DNA from: Acidimicrobiaceae bacterium
Lineage (GTDB): Bacteria > Actinomycetota > Acidimicrobiia > Acidimicrobiales > Aldehydirespiratoraceae
Assembly: GCA_002729125.1 (NCBI GenBank)
Contig: PBTQ01000001.1
Location: forward strand, 1 to 53,938
Direction: 5' to 3'
Length of the DNA: 53,938 nucleotides
The notes beneath the pieces are model-generated. The model saw only the letters and a program-made list of their open reading frames with translations. It was not told where the DNA came from and searched no databases. The first letter of the stretch is position 1; each line of letters begins with the position of its first letter. Shown here piece after piece: positions 33,681 to 41,830 of this stretch. The position numbers and the translations under genes were made by a program.

Positions 33681-35741
33681 TCAGCCCCGCGCGGCCCAGG
33701 CCGCCTCGCTGTGGCGGGTGATGAGATCGAGCAGCACGTCGACGTCGTCGAGCGTGACCGCCGGGTTCATGAAGATCAGACGGAAGCAGTTGATGCCGTT
33801 GACTGGCTGGTAGCCGATCAATGCCGAACCCTCCACCTGCATCGCCGCCTTGGCCGCTGGGGCGACTGCGTGAAGTGCCGCGTGTTGTCCGTCGTCGAGA
33901 GACGCAAGATCGAACGGGCGGAGTTCGGGCGGGACCCAGGTCAGGCAGACGTTGGTGAAGTCTCCGGCGACGATGAACGCCACGTCGTCGCGTTCGGCCA
34001 CGCGGCGTCGCGCGTGGTCGGCGAGCGCCACGGCATGGTCGACCCGCGCCGCCATGCCGTTGTCGCCGCGTGACTTCCATGTGAGCCAAGCCTTTAGCGC
34101 GTCGACCCGACGACCGCACTGCAGGCTCCGGTCGCCTGCGTCGAGGTCGGCGTTCGCCTTCTCGGGCTGAAAGAGATAGTCGGCGCCGATGGCAAAGGTG
34201 GTGAGCAGTCGCTCGGGCTCGCGCACGAGCAGGGCGGTGCACTGTTGGGTGAGCCCGGCCATCTTGTGGAGGTTCCACACCACCGAGTCAGCGCGCTCGA
34301 TACCGGACAGCCGTTGGCGCTCCGTGGGAGAGAGAAGCGCAGCGCCACCGTAGGCCGCGTCGACGTGAAGCCAGATACCGTGCTCCTCGCAGCGGTCGGC
34401 GATCGCGTCGATGGGATCGAACGCAGCGGTCACGGTGGTGCCCGCCGTGGCGATCACGGCGAGTACTTCGGGCCCTTCGGTGAGACTCTCGTCGAGTGCG
34501 TCGACATCCATGTCCCCTGCGGCGTCGGTCGGCACCGACACCACCGAGGTTCGACCGAGTCCCATGACTGCGGCGATCTTCTCGGTGGCGTAGTGCCCCG
34601 AATCGCTGACCAGGATCCGAAGTCGTCGCCCGTCGGAACCCGCCGTGACAAGATCGAACTGGAGCCGATGACGGGCGAGTTGCAGCGCATGGAGTTGCGC
34701 AAGTGACGCCCCCGCGCACATGAGCCCGGCGGGATGGTCGCCGGTTTCGGGAAAGCCGACCAGTCGCGCCATCTTCGCAAGAAGCGCACGCTCGATCATC
34801 GTGAAGACCGGCGCGACCTCGAACGTGGCGTTGGTCGTGTTGAGCGCAGCCCCGAGCCAGTCGCCAACAACGCCGAGCGGATCGGCACCCGAGTAGTTCT
34901 GATTGAGGAAGTAGGGGTGGTTGGTATGAACGGACCGTCGCACCACCAAGTCGGCCGCCTCGACGAGGTCGCCCGGCTCGGCGGGCGGCGCGTTATCGGT
35001 GATCTCGAGACCGATCGTGCGGGCGAAGTCGGCGGCCAAGTCGGCGGGGCCGGCCCATCGGACGACGGGCTCGTCGCGGCTGGGAGGGCGGGTGACGTGG
35101 TGGAGGGCCCGGGCGGCGATCGCCTCGACAGGGTCGATCGGCGCCGGCGATCGAAAGTCGAGGAGGTCGAGACCGTGAGCGGCGAAGAGCTTGTCGACGA
35201 GGGCGAGCGAAAGACCGATGACTCCGTTCGCGCTTCCCTCGATGCGGTCGGCAAAGAGGCCCGCGGCTCCCTGGAGTCCGTAGGCCCCTGCCTTGTCGTC
35301 GGCGTCGCCAGAGTCGACGTACCACGCGAGCCGCTCCTCGGTGATCTCGTCGACCACCACCTCCGTCACATCCCGGCCGCTGTGCACGAAGGCATCGCCA
35401 CCTGCGCCAACAACGGCGACGGCGATGCCGGTGAGTACCTGATGGGGTCGGGCGGCGAGCGAACGCAGCATCGCACGGGCCTCGTTGCGATCCTCCGGCT
35501 TGCCGAGGATCTTCCCGTCGAGCGCGACGGTCGTGTCGGCAGCGAGCACGACGCGGCCGGCATCGAGCGCGGCCATGGCTTTTGCTCGCGCCAATCGTTC
35601 GACATAGTCGCCCGCCGACTCGCCGGCCAGGGGCGTCTCGTCGACGGCAGCAGGCTCGATGCGCGGGTGCACCCCGACTCTGCTCAAGAGCTCTCGTCGA
35701 CGGGGAGAGCCTGACGCCAAGATCAGTTCGAGGTCGATCAC
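33681..35741 (-). CDS. Fusion of Maf-type nucleotide pyrophosphatase with PLP-dependent glutamate/cysteine-sulfinate-type decarboxylase
   Basis: 686 residues in one uninterrupted frame from GTG 35741. Residues ~1-190 are a complete Maf domain: 'LILASGSPRRRELLSRVGV', 'AADTTVALDGKILGKPED' and 'DADDKAGAYGLQGAAGLFADRIEGS'. Maf proteins hydrolyse non-canonical or modified nucleoside triphosphates. After a short linker, residues ~210-686 are a full group II decarboxylase: 'VHTNHPYFLNQNYSG', 'NATFEVAPVFTMIERALL', 'TAGTTVTAAFDPIDAI', 'WLHVDAAYGGAALLSP' and the PLP Lys in VWNLHKMAG. The fold resembles GAD/CSAD enzymes; substrate unknown. Each part is normally a separate protein. A -10-like CAGAAT lies 6 nt before the GTG. 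Both active sites look intact. Confidence 0.9.
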   Translation of the reverse strand: MIDLELILASGSPRRRELLSRVGVHPRIEPAAVDETPLAGESAGDYVERLARAKAMAALDAGRVVLAADTTVALDGKILGKPEDRNEARAMLRSLAARPHQVLTGIAVAVVGAGGDAFVHSGRDVTEVVVDEITEERLAWYVDSGDADDKAGAYGLQGAAGLFADRIEGSANGVIGLSLALVDKLFAAHGLDLLDFRSPAPIDPVEAIAARALHHVTRPPSRDEPVVRWAGPADLAADFARTIGLEITDNAPPAEPGDLVEAADLVVRRSVHTNHPYFLNQNYSGADPLGVVGDWLGAALNTTNATFEVAPVFTMIERALLAKMARLVGFPETGDHPAGLMCAGASLAQLHALQLARHRLQFDLVTAGSDGRRLRILVSDSGHYATEKIAAVMGLGRTSVVSVPTDAAGDMDVDALDESLTEGPEVLAVIATAGTTVTAAFDPIDAIADRCEEHGIWLHVDAAYGGAALLSPTERQRLSGIERADSVVWNLHKMAGLTQQCTALLVREPERLLTTFAIGADYLFQPEKANADLDAGDRSLQCGRRVDALKAWLTWKSRGDNGMAARVDHAVALADHARRRVAERDDVAFIVAGDFTNVCLTWVPPELRPFDLASLDDGQHAALHAVAPAAKAAMQVEGSALIGYQPVNGINCFRLIFMNPAVTLDDVDVLLDLITRHSEAAWAARG

Positions 35742-35809
35742 CCGGGAATTCTGGCACGCCCCTCGGAACGCGCCACCAGCGTTCCTGCTGGGGCGCCTAG
35801 CCTCTGGGG

Positions 35810-37066
35810 ATCGACACGCCGGAGACATCCCCTTCTGACCCGAACGTCCCCACGTCGGACGATGAGGTCCGTGCACTGCCTGAGGAGCTACCGCCGCCAA
35901 CGGCGGAGGAGATCCGGCCGGACAGCTTCATCATCACCACCGGGTTTTTTCGGGCCGGCACGGACCCCATCCGGCTCCCACGAGCCGTTGATGGGCCTAC
36001 ATACACGCCCGAAGAGGCCGAGGTGGCGGCCCGTCAGTTCTTCGAGGCGTTGGCCTCCGGACGCGAACTCGAACACGTCCAACCCGACGCGGTCGAGTTC
36101 GCTCGTGCCAACGGTTTGCTGGTCCTCTTCAACGAGGGCGTCAGGGCGGTCTTTGAAACCCACCTCGAGCGCATGCCGACCGACATTGAGGCACGGTGGC
36201 GTGACCTGATCGCCGGTGGAGCCCGATCCGAGGCGTTCGGCCCACTCACGTTGCAGGAGCGTCTCGACGAGCGTCAGGTCGAGACGGCGCTGGTGGCCGG
36301 CCGACGTCAGCGGGTTGCGAATCTGTGCGTCACGTTGGTTCTGATCGTCGGCGTCGCCGTCGGTGCTTCATGGGGATGGCAGGAGTTCGGGCCCGGTGAG
36401 GCCCGTACCCGCGGTGCGCTGCAGTTCGCCGACACGGACGAGTCCGCCGACGTCGCAGCGGTCGAGGGTGGGCCACCCGTTGCTGAGCCTGCCCTCAGCA
36501 CGGCGCTCAGCGATCCGATTTCGGTGCTCGCTGGCGACGGCCCTGTCGCCGATCGGGTCACGTCGGCGCCATTCGTGCGGTTCCCGTACCCACCGGGTTC
36601 GATTGGAGCCTCGATCTTCCAGTATGCGAACTCGGGGCATGTTGTCCTCGTCGGCCCCGCCGGGTTCACCGACGACGCGTGCCTGCGGGTCAGTGTTGTC
36701 AGCGAGGAACTTCGTCCGCTCGACACCGTGACTCACGGACCGTGCGTCGAGACGATCGGCCGCGATGCCACGGTCGGCTGCATTGGTGACACGGCGATCC
36801 TCTTGGCGCTCTACATCCCGACCGGTGAAGTGGCGTTGCCGGAGGGCGGCACTGGTTTCGCTGATGCGATACGCCTTCAGCTCGTCGCCGATGGCGCCCC
36901 CGACTACGAGGTTCTCACCGTGCGGGGCACGATCGAGGTCGATCCCGATAGCGACACCGTGATCCCTCGCTTCGGGGGCCAGATCGGGGACACGATCATG
37001 TTCGACACCGGCGCCGGTCGGTCGGGCATGTGCACGCTCACCGGCGACTTTCCTAGCCGCCCCTGA
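35810..37066 (+). CDS. Single-pass membrane protein of unknown function (start uncertain)
   Basis: Not recognised. A safe minimal start is GTG 36023 (347 residues), but the frame is open back to 35801 with codon use like the gene, and reads as an acidic Pro-rich N-terminus leading smoothly into 'TYTPEEAEVAARQFFEALASGREL'. No ATG, GTG or TTG occurs there. A TAGCCT -10 (35798-35803) would put the mRNA start 6 nt later at ATC 35810, a possible rare start. A cytosolic helical part (to about residue 160) is followed by one transmembrane helix (VANLCVTLVLIVGVAVGASWGW) and an external domain with several Cys (DDACLRVSV, HGPCVET, TVGCIGD, GMCTLTG) that may form disulfides. Topology suggests a sensor or anti-sigma-like layout, but no such motif is seen. 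Confidence 0.6.
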   Translation: MDTPETSPSDPNVPTSDDEVRALPEELPPPTAEEIRPDSFIITTGFFRAGTDPIRLPRAVDGPTYTPEEAEVAARQFFEALASGRELEHVQPDAVEFARANGLLVLFNEGVRAVFETHLERMPTDIEARWRDLIAGGARSEAFGPLTLQERLDERQVETALVAGRRQRVANLCVTLVLIVGVAVGASWGWQEFGPGEARTRGALQFADTDESADVAAVEGGPPVAEPALSTALSDPISVLAGDGPVADRVTSAPFVRFPYPPGSIGASIFQYANSGHVVLVGPAGFTDDACLRVSVVSEELRPLDTVTHGPCVETIGRDATVGCIGDTAILLALYIPTGEVALPEGGTGFADAIRLQLVADGAPDYEVLTVRGTIEVDPDSDTVIPRFGGQIGDTIMFDTGAGRSGMCTLTGDFPSRP

Positions 37067-37070
37067 CCGT

Positions 37071-37802
37071 ATGTGCGGCCGCTACGTTTCCGCCACGTCT
37101 CCCGATCAGCTAGCTCGCTTTTTTGGTGTGTCCTCACTCGCAGGGATGCCCGGCGACCCAGAGGATCGGTATGTCGGCAACTACAACGTCGCGCCGACGC
37201 AGGGTGTCTTCACCGTCTACGAGTCGCATGGGGAACGCCTTCTCGATCGATTCCACTGGGGCCTCGTTCCGTTCTGGGCCAAGGATCCCTTGATCGGATC
37301 GAAGATGATCAACGCCCGCGCCGAGACATTGGCGGAGAAGCACTCGTTCAAGCGGTCGTTCGCGACGAGGCGCTGCATCATCCCCGCCGACGGCTTCTAC
37401 GAGTGGAAGAAGGTCGAAGGGCACAAGCGCAAGCAGCCGATGTTTTTGGCCATGATCGACGGTTCACTGTTCGCATTCGCTGGCCTCTGGGAGGTCTGGA
37501 CCAACGAACATGAGCTCGACGACGCCGGTGAGCCGCTTCAACTGTTCAGTTGCACGATCGTCACGTGCGAACCCAACGACAAGATCGCGGACGTGCACGA
37601 CCGTATGCCGGTGATGTTGCCTCCGGATACCTGGGATACCTGGCTTGATCGCGAGAATTGCGACCTCGAGGCGCTCCAGGAACTCCTCGTGCCTTCGCCA
37701 TCTGGGTTGATTCGGATGCACCCGGTGTCCACCGAGGTCAACAACGTCCGCAACAACGGCCCCTACCTCGTCGACGAGGCTGAGCCGGTCACCAGCGGCT
37801 GA
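37071..37802 (+). CDS. SRAP family abasic-site-crosslinking protein (YedK/HMCES)
   Basis: 243 residues. After removal of Met1, Cys2 (MCGRYV) becomes the N-terminal catalytic residue that forms a thiazolidine link to abasic sites in single-stranded DNA, shielding them during replication. Other family residues are present: 'NYNVAPTQ' (Asn), 'WGLVPFWAKD', 'INARAETLAEKHSFK', 'RCIIPADGFYEWKK' (catalytic Glu) and 'IADVHDRMPVMLP' (catalytic His). Often annotated as SOS-response-associated peptidase. It starts 4 bp after the preceding membrane-protein gene and is likely co-transcribed with it. No LexA box was seen. Confidence 0.95.
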   Translation: MCGRYVSATSPDQLARFFGVSSLAGMPGDPEDRYVGNYNVAPTQGVFTVYESHGERLLDRFHWGLVPFWAKDPLIGSKMINARAETLAEKHSFKRSFATRRCIIPADGFYEWKKVEGHKRKQPMFLAMIDGSLFAFAGLWEVWTNEHELDDAGEPLQLFSCTIVTCEPNDKIADVHDRMPVMLPPDTWDTWLDRENCDLEALQELLVPSPSGLIRMHPVSTEVNNVRNNGPYLVDEAEPVTSG

Positions 37803-37805
37803 GGC

Positions 37806-38204
37806 TTAGGTGTCGAGCGCTGCGGCGAGTTGCTCGCAGAGTTCATCGAGGGCGACCTGATCAGGGTCGGTGTCGGCGTCGGTGAAGTCGAGGTCGCCCA
37901 TGCCGTTGATCGGCACCACATGGACGTGCACGTGGGGTACTTCGAACCCGGCGATCATGAGCCCGACACGGGCGGGGGCGAGGAGTGTTTTCTGGGCCTG
38001 ACCGATGCTGTGGGCGACGGTCATGAGGTGGGCAGCGGTGGCGGAGTCGAGATCGGTCCACTGGTCGACCTCAACGCGGGGCACGACAAGAACGTGGCCG
38101 TGAGCGAGGGGCCGCACGTCTAGGAACGCGACGCAGACGTCGTCGGTCCAGACGAAGCGACCAGGGATCTCGCCGGCGATGATGCGGCTGAAGATGGAAG
38201 GCAC
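37806..38204 (-). CDS. HIT family protein (nucleotide hydrolase/transferase)
   Basis: 132 residues from GTG 38204. It starts 'SIFSRIIAGEIPGRFVWTDDVCVAFLDVRPLAHGHVLVVPRVEVDQW', the Hint/protein-kinase-C-interactor pattern, and ends with the histidine triad HVHVHVVP, whose middle His attacks nucleotide phosphoramidates. Most members hydrolyse AMP-lysine or similar adducts. A TACGAT -10 (38211-38216 minus strand) lies 6 nt upstream, indicating a leaderless mRNA. It is convergent with the SRAP gene and divergent from the pgsA-like gene. Confidence 0.93.
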   Translation of the reverse strand: MPSIFSRIIAGEIPGRFVWTDDVCVAFLDVRPLAHGHVLVVPRVEVDQWTDLDSATAAHLMTVAHSIGQAQKTLLAPARVGLMIAGFEVPHVHVHVVPINGMGDLDFTDADTDPDQVALDELCEQLAAALDT

Positions 38205-38210
38205 GCCGGG

Positions 38211-38220
38211 ATCGTAGGCT
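38211..38220. promoter_or_regulatory. Overlapping divergent -10 elements between HIT and pgsA-like genes
   Basis: The 23-bp gap contains TACGAT for the minus gene (38211-38216) and TAGGCT for the plus gene (38215-38220), which share one TA. Starts follow at 6 nt (GTG 38204) and 7 nt (GTG 38228). Both -10s cannot be occupied at once, so the two genes may be transcribed alternately. Confidence 0.55.
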
Positions 38221-38227
38221 GCGAGCC

Positions 38228-38860
38228 GTGAGCGAGGAAGCCGCCGGCGCACCGCCGGAACGAGAGCGTCAGTTGGGGATCTTCGAGGACAAGATCCTTA
38301 CCGTCCCGAACATGATCTCGCTGGCTCGCCTCGCCTGCGTTCCCGTGTTCCTGTGGCTCCTGTTCGCGCAGAACAATCTGTGGGCTGCTGCTTGGCTGTG
38401 GGGAGGCATCGGCGCCACCGACTGGGTCGACGGCTGGTGGGCCCGCAAGTTCGATGTCATCAGCGAGTTCGGCAAGTTCGTCGACCCGCTCACCGACCGG
38501 GTCGCGCTCATTGTGCCGATTCTCGCAATCGCCATTGAGGGTGCCGTGCCGTGGTGGCTCGTGATCGTCACCCTGGCCCGAGAGGGTCTCGTCGCCCTCG
38601 CCGGTCTGGCGCTCAGTGCTATGGGTGGGCGCCGAATCGATGTCACCTGGTGGGGAAAGGTGGCGACCTTCGGCCTGTACTTCGCCTTCCCGTTCCTGCT
38701 CGCCGGTGCGAGCGACCACAGCACGGCTGCCGGGTTCGAGATCGCTGGTTGGGTCGTCGTCGTGCCGTCGCTGATCTACAGCTACCTGTCAGCGGCGCAG
38801 TACATCCCGCTCGCCCGAATCGCCTTGCGAGAGGGGCGCCTCGACAAGCGGATGGGTTGA
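38228..38860 (+). CDS. pgsA: CDP-alcohol phosphatidyltransferase, probable phosphatidylglycerophosphate synthase
   Basis: 210 residues, polytopic membrane enzyme. The CDP-alcohol motif D-x2-D-G-x2-A-R-x8-G-x3-D-x3-D is complete in TDWVDGWWARKFDV...EFGKFVDPLTD. The N-terminal 'LTVPNMISLARLACVPVFLW' and about five to six hydrophobic segments fit PgsA, which makes phosphatidylglycerol phosphate from CDP-diacylglycerol. Related enzymes make other phospholipids, so the exact alcohol is uncertain. GTG 38228 is supported by TAGGCT 7 nt upstream. The family position near gcvH and garA resembles the pgsA2 region of M. tuberculosis. Confidence 0.87.
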   Translation: MSEEAAGAPPERERQLGIFEDKILTVPNMISLARLACVPVFLWLLFAQNNLWAAAWLWGGIGATDWVDGWWARKFDVISEFGKFVDPLTDRVALIVPILAIAIEGAVPWWLVIVTLAREGLVALAGLALSAMGGRRIDVTWWGKVATFGLYFAFPFLLAGASDHSTAAGFEIAGWVVVVPSLIYSYLSAAQYIPLARIALREGRLDKRMG

Positions 38861-38909
38861 GCCGTTCACGGCCACCATCGTGGCCTGCGCGTGCGTTAGG
38901 TTCGCGGCC

Positions 38910-39290
38910 ATGAACGTTCCTGACGGACTCTGCTATTCCAAAGACCACGAATGGGTCCGTGTCGGGGGTGATGTCGCCACCGTCGGCATCACCGACTACG
39001 CCCAGGACGCGCTCGGCGACGTCGTGTACGTCGATCCACCTATGATCGGGAGCGCGCTCAACGCTGGCGACTCCCTCGGCGAGGTGGAGTCGACCAAGTC
39101 GGTGTCGGAGTTGTACGCACCGATCAGCGGCACTGTCGCCTCGACCAACGACGTACTCGAAACCGAGCCGGAAAAGCTCAACGCCGACCCGTACGGCGAC
39201 GGCTGGATCTGCACCGTCACGATGTCCGATGCGGGTGAACTCGACGCCCTGATGGACGCCGAGACCTACCAGACCTTCATCGCAGGCTGA
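38910..39290 (+). CDS. gcvH: Glycine cleavage system H protein
   Basis: 126 residues. The lipoyl carrier that shuttles the aminomethyl group among the glycine cleavage enzymes. It begins 'LCYSKDHEWVRVGGDVATVGITDYAQDALGDVVYVDPP' and carries the lipoylated Lys in VESTKSVSELYAPISG. ATG 38910 follows TAGGTT (38897-38902) by 7 nt. No gcvP or gcvT gene is adjacent; instead it heads the block shared with mycobacteria (gcvH, garA-like, MerR). It lies 2 bp before the FHA gene, so the two are co-transcribed. Confidence 0.97.
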   Translation: MNVPDGLCYSKDHEWVRVGGDVATVGITDYAQDALGDVVYVDPPMIGSALNAGDSLGEVESTKSVSELYAPISGTVASTNDVLETEPEKLNADPYGDGWICTVTMSDAGELDALMDAETYQTFIAG

Positions 39291-39292
39291 TC

Positions 39293-39760
39293 ATGCCCGG
39301 GATCATCTGCCCGAGCTGCGGGCTTGAAAACCAGATCGGGTCCAACTTCTGCTCGTCGTGCGGTACCGATTTGCGCCACGACGACATCACGTCCGAGACC
39401 CCAGCGATCTCGGCCGATAACGACCTCGATGCCATCGATCGATCGGCGTTCGGTCCGCATGAGGGGCTGTTCGTTGTCACCCAGGGTCCGAAGTCTGGTG
39501 CTCGCTATGCCCTCGACGGCGACATCGTCGCCCTCGGGCGTCATCCCGAGTCCGACATCTTCCTCGATGACATCACCGTCTCGCGACGCCACGCCGAGGT
39601 GCGGCGCGACGGCGCCCTGTACCGGGTATGTGACGTCGGCTCGCTCAACGGCACCTACATCAACCGGGACCGGGTCGATGAGCAGGAACTCCATGAGGGC
39701 GACGAGCTCCAGGTCGGTAAGTTCAAGCTCGTGTTTGTGTTCGGCACAGGCGAGATCTGA
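39293..39760 (+). CDS. Zinc-ribbon plus FHA-domain protein, GarA/OdhI-like
   Basis: 155 residues. The first ~28 residues are a zinc ribbon with two CxxC pairs (IICPSCG and FCSSCG). A short acidic linker with Thr/Ser (DDITSETPAIS) follows, then an FHA domain (from about residue 58): 'YALDGDIVALGRHPESDIFLDDITVSRRHAEVRR' and 'VGSLNGTYINRDRV', with the phospho-Thr-binding Arg, Ser and Asn. In mycobacteria GarA at this position, switched by phosphorylation of its N-terminal Thr, controls 2-oxoglutarate dehydrogenase and glutamate metabolism. Here a zinc ribbon occupies the N-terminus, so regulation may differ; the linker Thr is a candidate phosphosite. Confidence 0.88.
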   Translation: MPGIICPSCGLENQIGSNFCSSCGTDLRHDDITSETPAISADNDLDAIDRSAFGPHEGLFVVTQGPKSGARYALDGDIVALGRHPESDIFLDDITVSRRHAEVRRDGALYRVCDVGSLNGTYINRDRVDEQELHEGDELQVGKFKLVFVFGTGEI

Positions 39761-39784
39761 GCGCTGGATCGAAGGAGAACGGCC

Positions 39785-40585
39785 ATGACCGACGGCCCCT
39801 ACCACTCGATCGGCGAGGTGCTTTCCTTGCTCAAGGAGGAGCACGAGGATCTCACGATCTCGAAGATCCGTTTTCTGGAAAGCCAGGGCCTGATCGTGCC
39901 GGAGCGAACCGGATCGGGCTACCGCAGGTTCTACGACACCGATATCGATCGGCTCCGCTGGATTCTTTCCCAACAGCGGGACAACTTCATGCCCCTCAAG
40001 GTGATCAAGCGTCACCTCGACAAGGAGGGCTTCGATCCCGGTGCGGAGATGGGAGAGCGTCCGATGGCGGAGTTATTGCCGGAGCCTTCGCTGTTCTCCG
40101 AGCGCGAGATGAGCGGGTCGCTCGAGGCGGCTGAAGCCGAACGGACCGCAACGGAGGCAACGGTCGAGCCCGAACGGTCCTCCCCGGAAGCCGTCGCTGC
40201 GATGGGATCACTGAGTCTGACGGCCGGCGAGCTCGCCGAAGCCAGCGGTACCGACCTTGGGTTCGTCGTTGAATTGGAGAAGCTCGGCCTGATCGCCGCC
40301 GTGAACATCGCCGACCGAGCGGTGTTCGACGACGAGGCCCTCTTTGTCGCCAGGGCGGCCGCTGCGATCGTCGCACGAGGCATGGAGGTCCGTCACCTCC
40401 GCATGTACAAGGTGGCCGCTGATCGCGAAGCGGGCATCCTCGCCCAGCTGCGAGCTTCGGCGCTGGCCAAGGGTGGCTCGTCTGCTGCCGCCGCTCGTGA
40501 CGACCTCGCCGAGTTGGTCGTGCAGGGCGACGTGATCCGTCGGTCGCTACTGCGGCGCGAGTTCGGGCTTCCACTCGGCGGCTGA
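39785..40585 (+). CDS. MerR-family transcriptional regulator (Rv1828-type)
   Basis: 266 residues. The N-terminal winged helix 'YHSIGEVLSLLKEEHEDLTISKIRFLESQGLIVPERTGSGYRRFYDTDIDRLRWIL' is MerR-like. The C-terminal half (SLTAGELAEASGTDLGFVVELEKLGLIAAVN...) resembles a second degenerate winged helix, as in M. tuberculosis Rv1828. No metal-binding Cys set is present, so it senses something other than metals. An AAGGAG site precedes ATG 39785. It lies 24 bp after the FHA gene, as in mycobacteria, and 2 bp before hpt. Its targets are unknown. Confidence 0.87.
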   Translation: MTDGPYHSIGEVLSLLKEEHEDLTISKIRFLESQGLIVPERTGSGYRRFYDTDIDRLRWILSQQRDNFMPLKVIKRHLDKEGFDPGAEMGERPMAELLPEPSLFSEREMSGSLEAAEAERTATEATVEPERSSPEAVAAMGSLSLTAGELAEASGTDLGFVVELEKLGLIAAVNIADRAVFDDEALFVARAAAAIVARGMEVRHLRMYKVAADREAGILAQLRASALAKGGSSAAAARDDLAELVVQGDVIRRSLLRREFGLPLGG

Positions 40586-40587
40586 TT

Positions 40588-41148
40588 GTGGCCCATACCC
40601 CGGAGATCCTGCTCGATCGAGACGAGCTTTCGGCGGTTGTCAAACGCCTTGGGCGTGAGTTGTCCGAACGTCACGCCGACGGTGTGGTCATGATCGCCGT
40701 CCTGCGTGGGAGTGTGCCGTTCCTTGCTGATCTCGTCCGCGTGATGACGATCCGAACCTCGGTTGATTTCGTGGCGTTGAGCCCTTACACGCCGGGGACC
40801 GGTCGGGTCCGGCTTGTGATGGACGTCGCCAGCAACATCGAGGGCAAACATGTCGTGATCGTCGAGGACATTGTCGACACCGGGCTGACGTCGGCTTTCC
40901 TCATCGGTGAATTGCAGCGGCGGAACCCGGCGTCGGTGTCGCTGTGCACATTGGTCGACCGCCCCACCCGTCGGGTGGTGCCCGTGCCGATCGACCACAT
41001 GGGCGTGCAGATCGAGGACCATTTCGTGATCGGCTATGGCCTCGACCATGAAGGCCGGTACCGCAACCTGCAGGTGCTCGCCATCGCTGACCCGACCGTG
41101 CTCGCCGAGGATCCGGACGCCTACGTGGAGGCGCTCTACGGGGCGTAG
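40588..41148 (+). CDS. hpt: Hypoxanthine phosphoribosyltransferase
   Basis: 186 residues from GTG 40588. Purine salvage: makes IMP/GMP from hypoxanthine/guanine and PRPP. The PRPP loop is VVIVEDIVDTGLTS. 'VVMIAVLRGSVPFLADLVRVM' contains the pyrophosphate loop, and 'IEDHFVIGYGLDHEGRYRNLQVLAI' is the base-binding end. It is inserted between the MerR and BFN genes, which are adjacent in mycobacteria. Its TAG stop is also the start of the -10 hexamer of the next gene. Confidence 0.95.
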   Translation: MAHTPEILLDRDELSAVVKRLGRELSERHADGVVMIAVLRGSVPFLADLVRVMTIRTSVDFVALSPYTPGTGRVRLVMDVASNIEGKHVVIVEDIVDTGLTSAFLIGELQRRNPASVSLCTLVDRPTRRVVPVPIDHMGVQIEDHFVIGYGLDHEGRYRNLQVLAIADPTVLAEDPDAYVEALYGA

Positions 41149-41157
41149 GGTGGGCCC

Positions 41158-41658
41158 ATGCAGGAGATGGACCTTCTCGGCGTCCGGGTGGAGATGCCCG
41201 CGAACGCACCCATGGTGTTGCTGAGAGAGCGCGACGGGGGCGACCACGCCCGAACCGTGCCGATCTTCATCGGCGCACCCGAAGCGACGGCGATCGCCTT
41301 GGCGCTCGACGGAATTGCCACGCCGCGGCCGATGACGCACGATCTGCTTCGCGACATGCTCGAGTCGTTGTCGGTCGATGTCGATCGCATCGTCGTCACC
41401 GACCTGCACGACAAGACCTTCTACGCCGAACTTCATTTGATCACCAACGGCGCGCCCACTGTCGTGTCGTGTCGGCCTTCCGACGGCCTCGCTCTCGCCG
41501 TGCGTACCGGCACGCCGATCTATGTCAACGACTCAGTGATCGCCGAGGTCGGGTTCGTCGATGGCGCCGAGCCCGATAGTGACGATCAGCCTGAAGAGGT
41601 GGTCGAGGAGTTCAAAGAGTTCCTCGACACGATCTCACCGGAAGACTTCGAAGACTGA
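41158..41658 (+). CDS. Bifunctional nuclease domain protein (DUF151, Rv1829-type)
   Basis: 166 residues. The DUF151/BFN core is visible: 'LLGVRVEMPANAPMVLLRERDGGDHARTVPIFIGAPEATAIALALDGIATPRPMTHDLLRDML', then 'VVTDLHDKTFYAELHLI' and 'VSCRPSDGLALAVRTGTPIYVNDSVIAEVGF'. Plant and archaeal members have been reported to have nuclease activity, but the bacterial role is unclear. The last ~25 residues are very acidic. ATG 41158 lies 6 nt after TAGGGT (41146-41151). It holds the same position as Rv1829 between two MerR genes. Confidence 0.88.
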   Translation: MQEMDLLGVRVEMPANAPMVLLRERDGGDHARTVPIFIGAPEATAIALALDGIATPRPMTHDLLRDMLESLSVDVDRIVVTDLHDKTFYAELHLITNGAPTVVSCRPSDGLALAVRTGTPIYVNDSVIAEVGFVDGAEPDSDDQPEEVVEEFKEFLDTISPEDFED

Positions 41659-41830
41659 GCGACACGATAAGCACGCGCAAGGCCTCGCGCGGTCCGCGCG
41701 AAGATTCGCGCGGAGGGTCGTTGATCCGTCGCGTTGCGCGTCGTACGATCCGTTTCGTTACATCGGCGTAATTTCGTCGGTGTCGGTTACCGGCGTACAC
41801 TCGCCGGTGGGGATCGAGGGAGTGACCACC

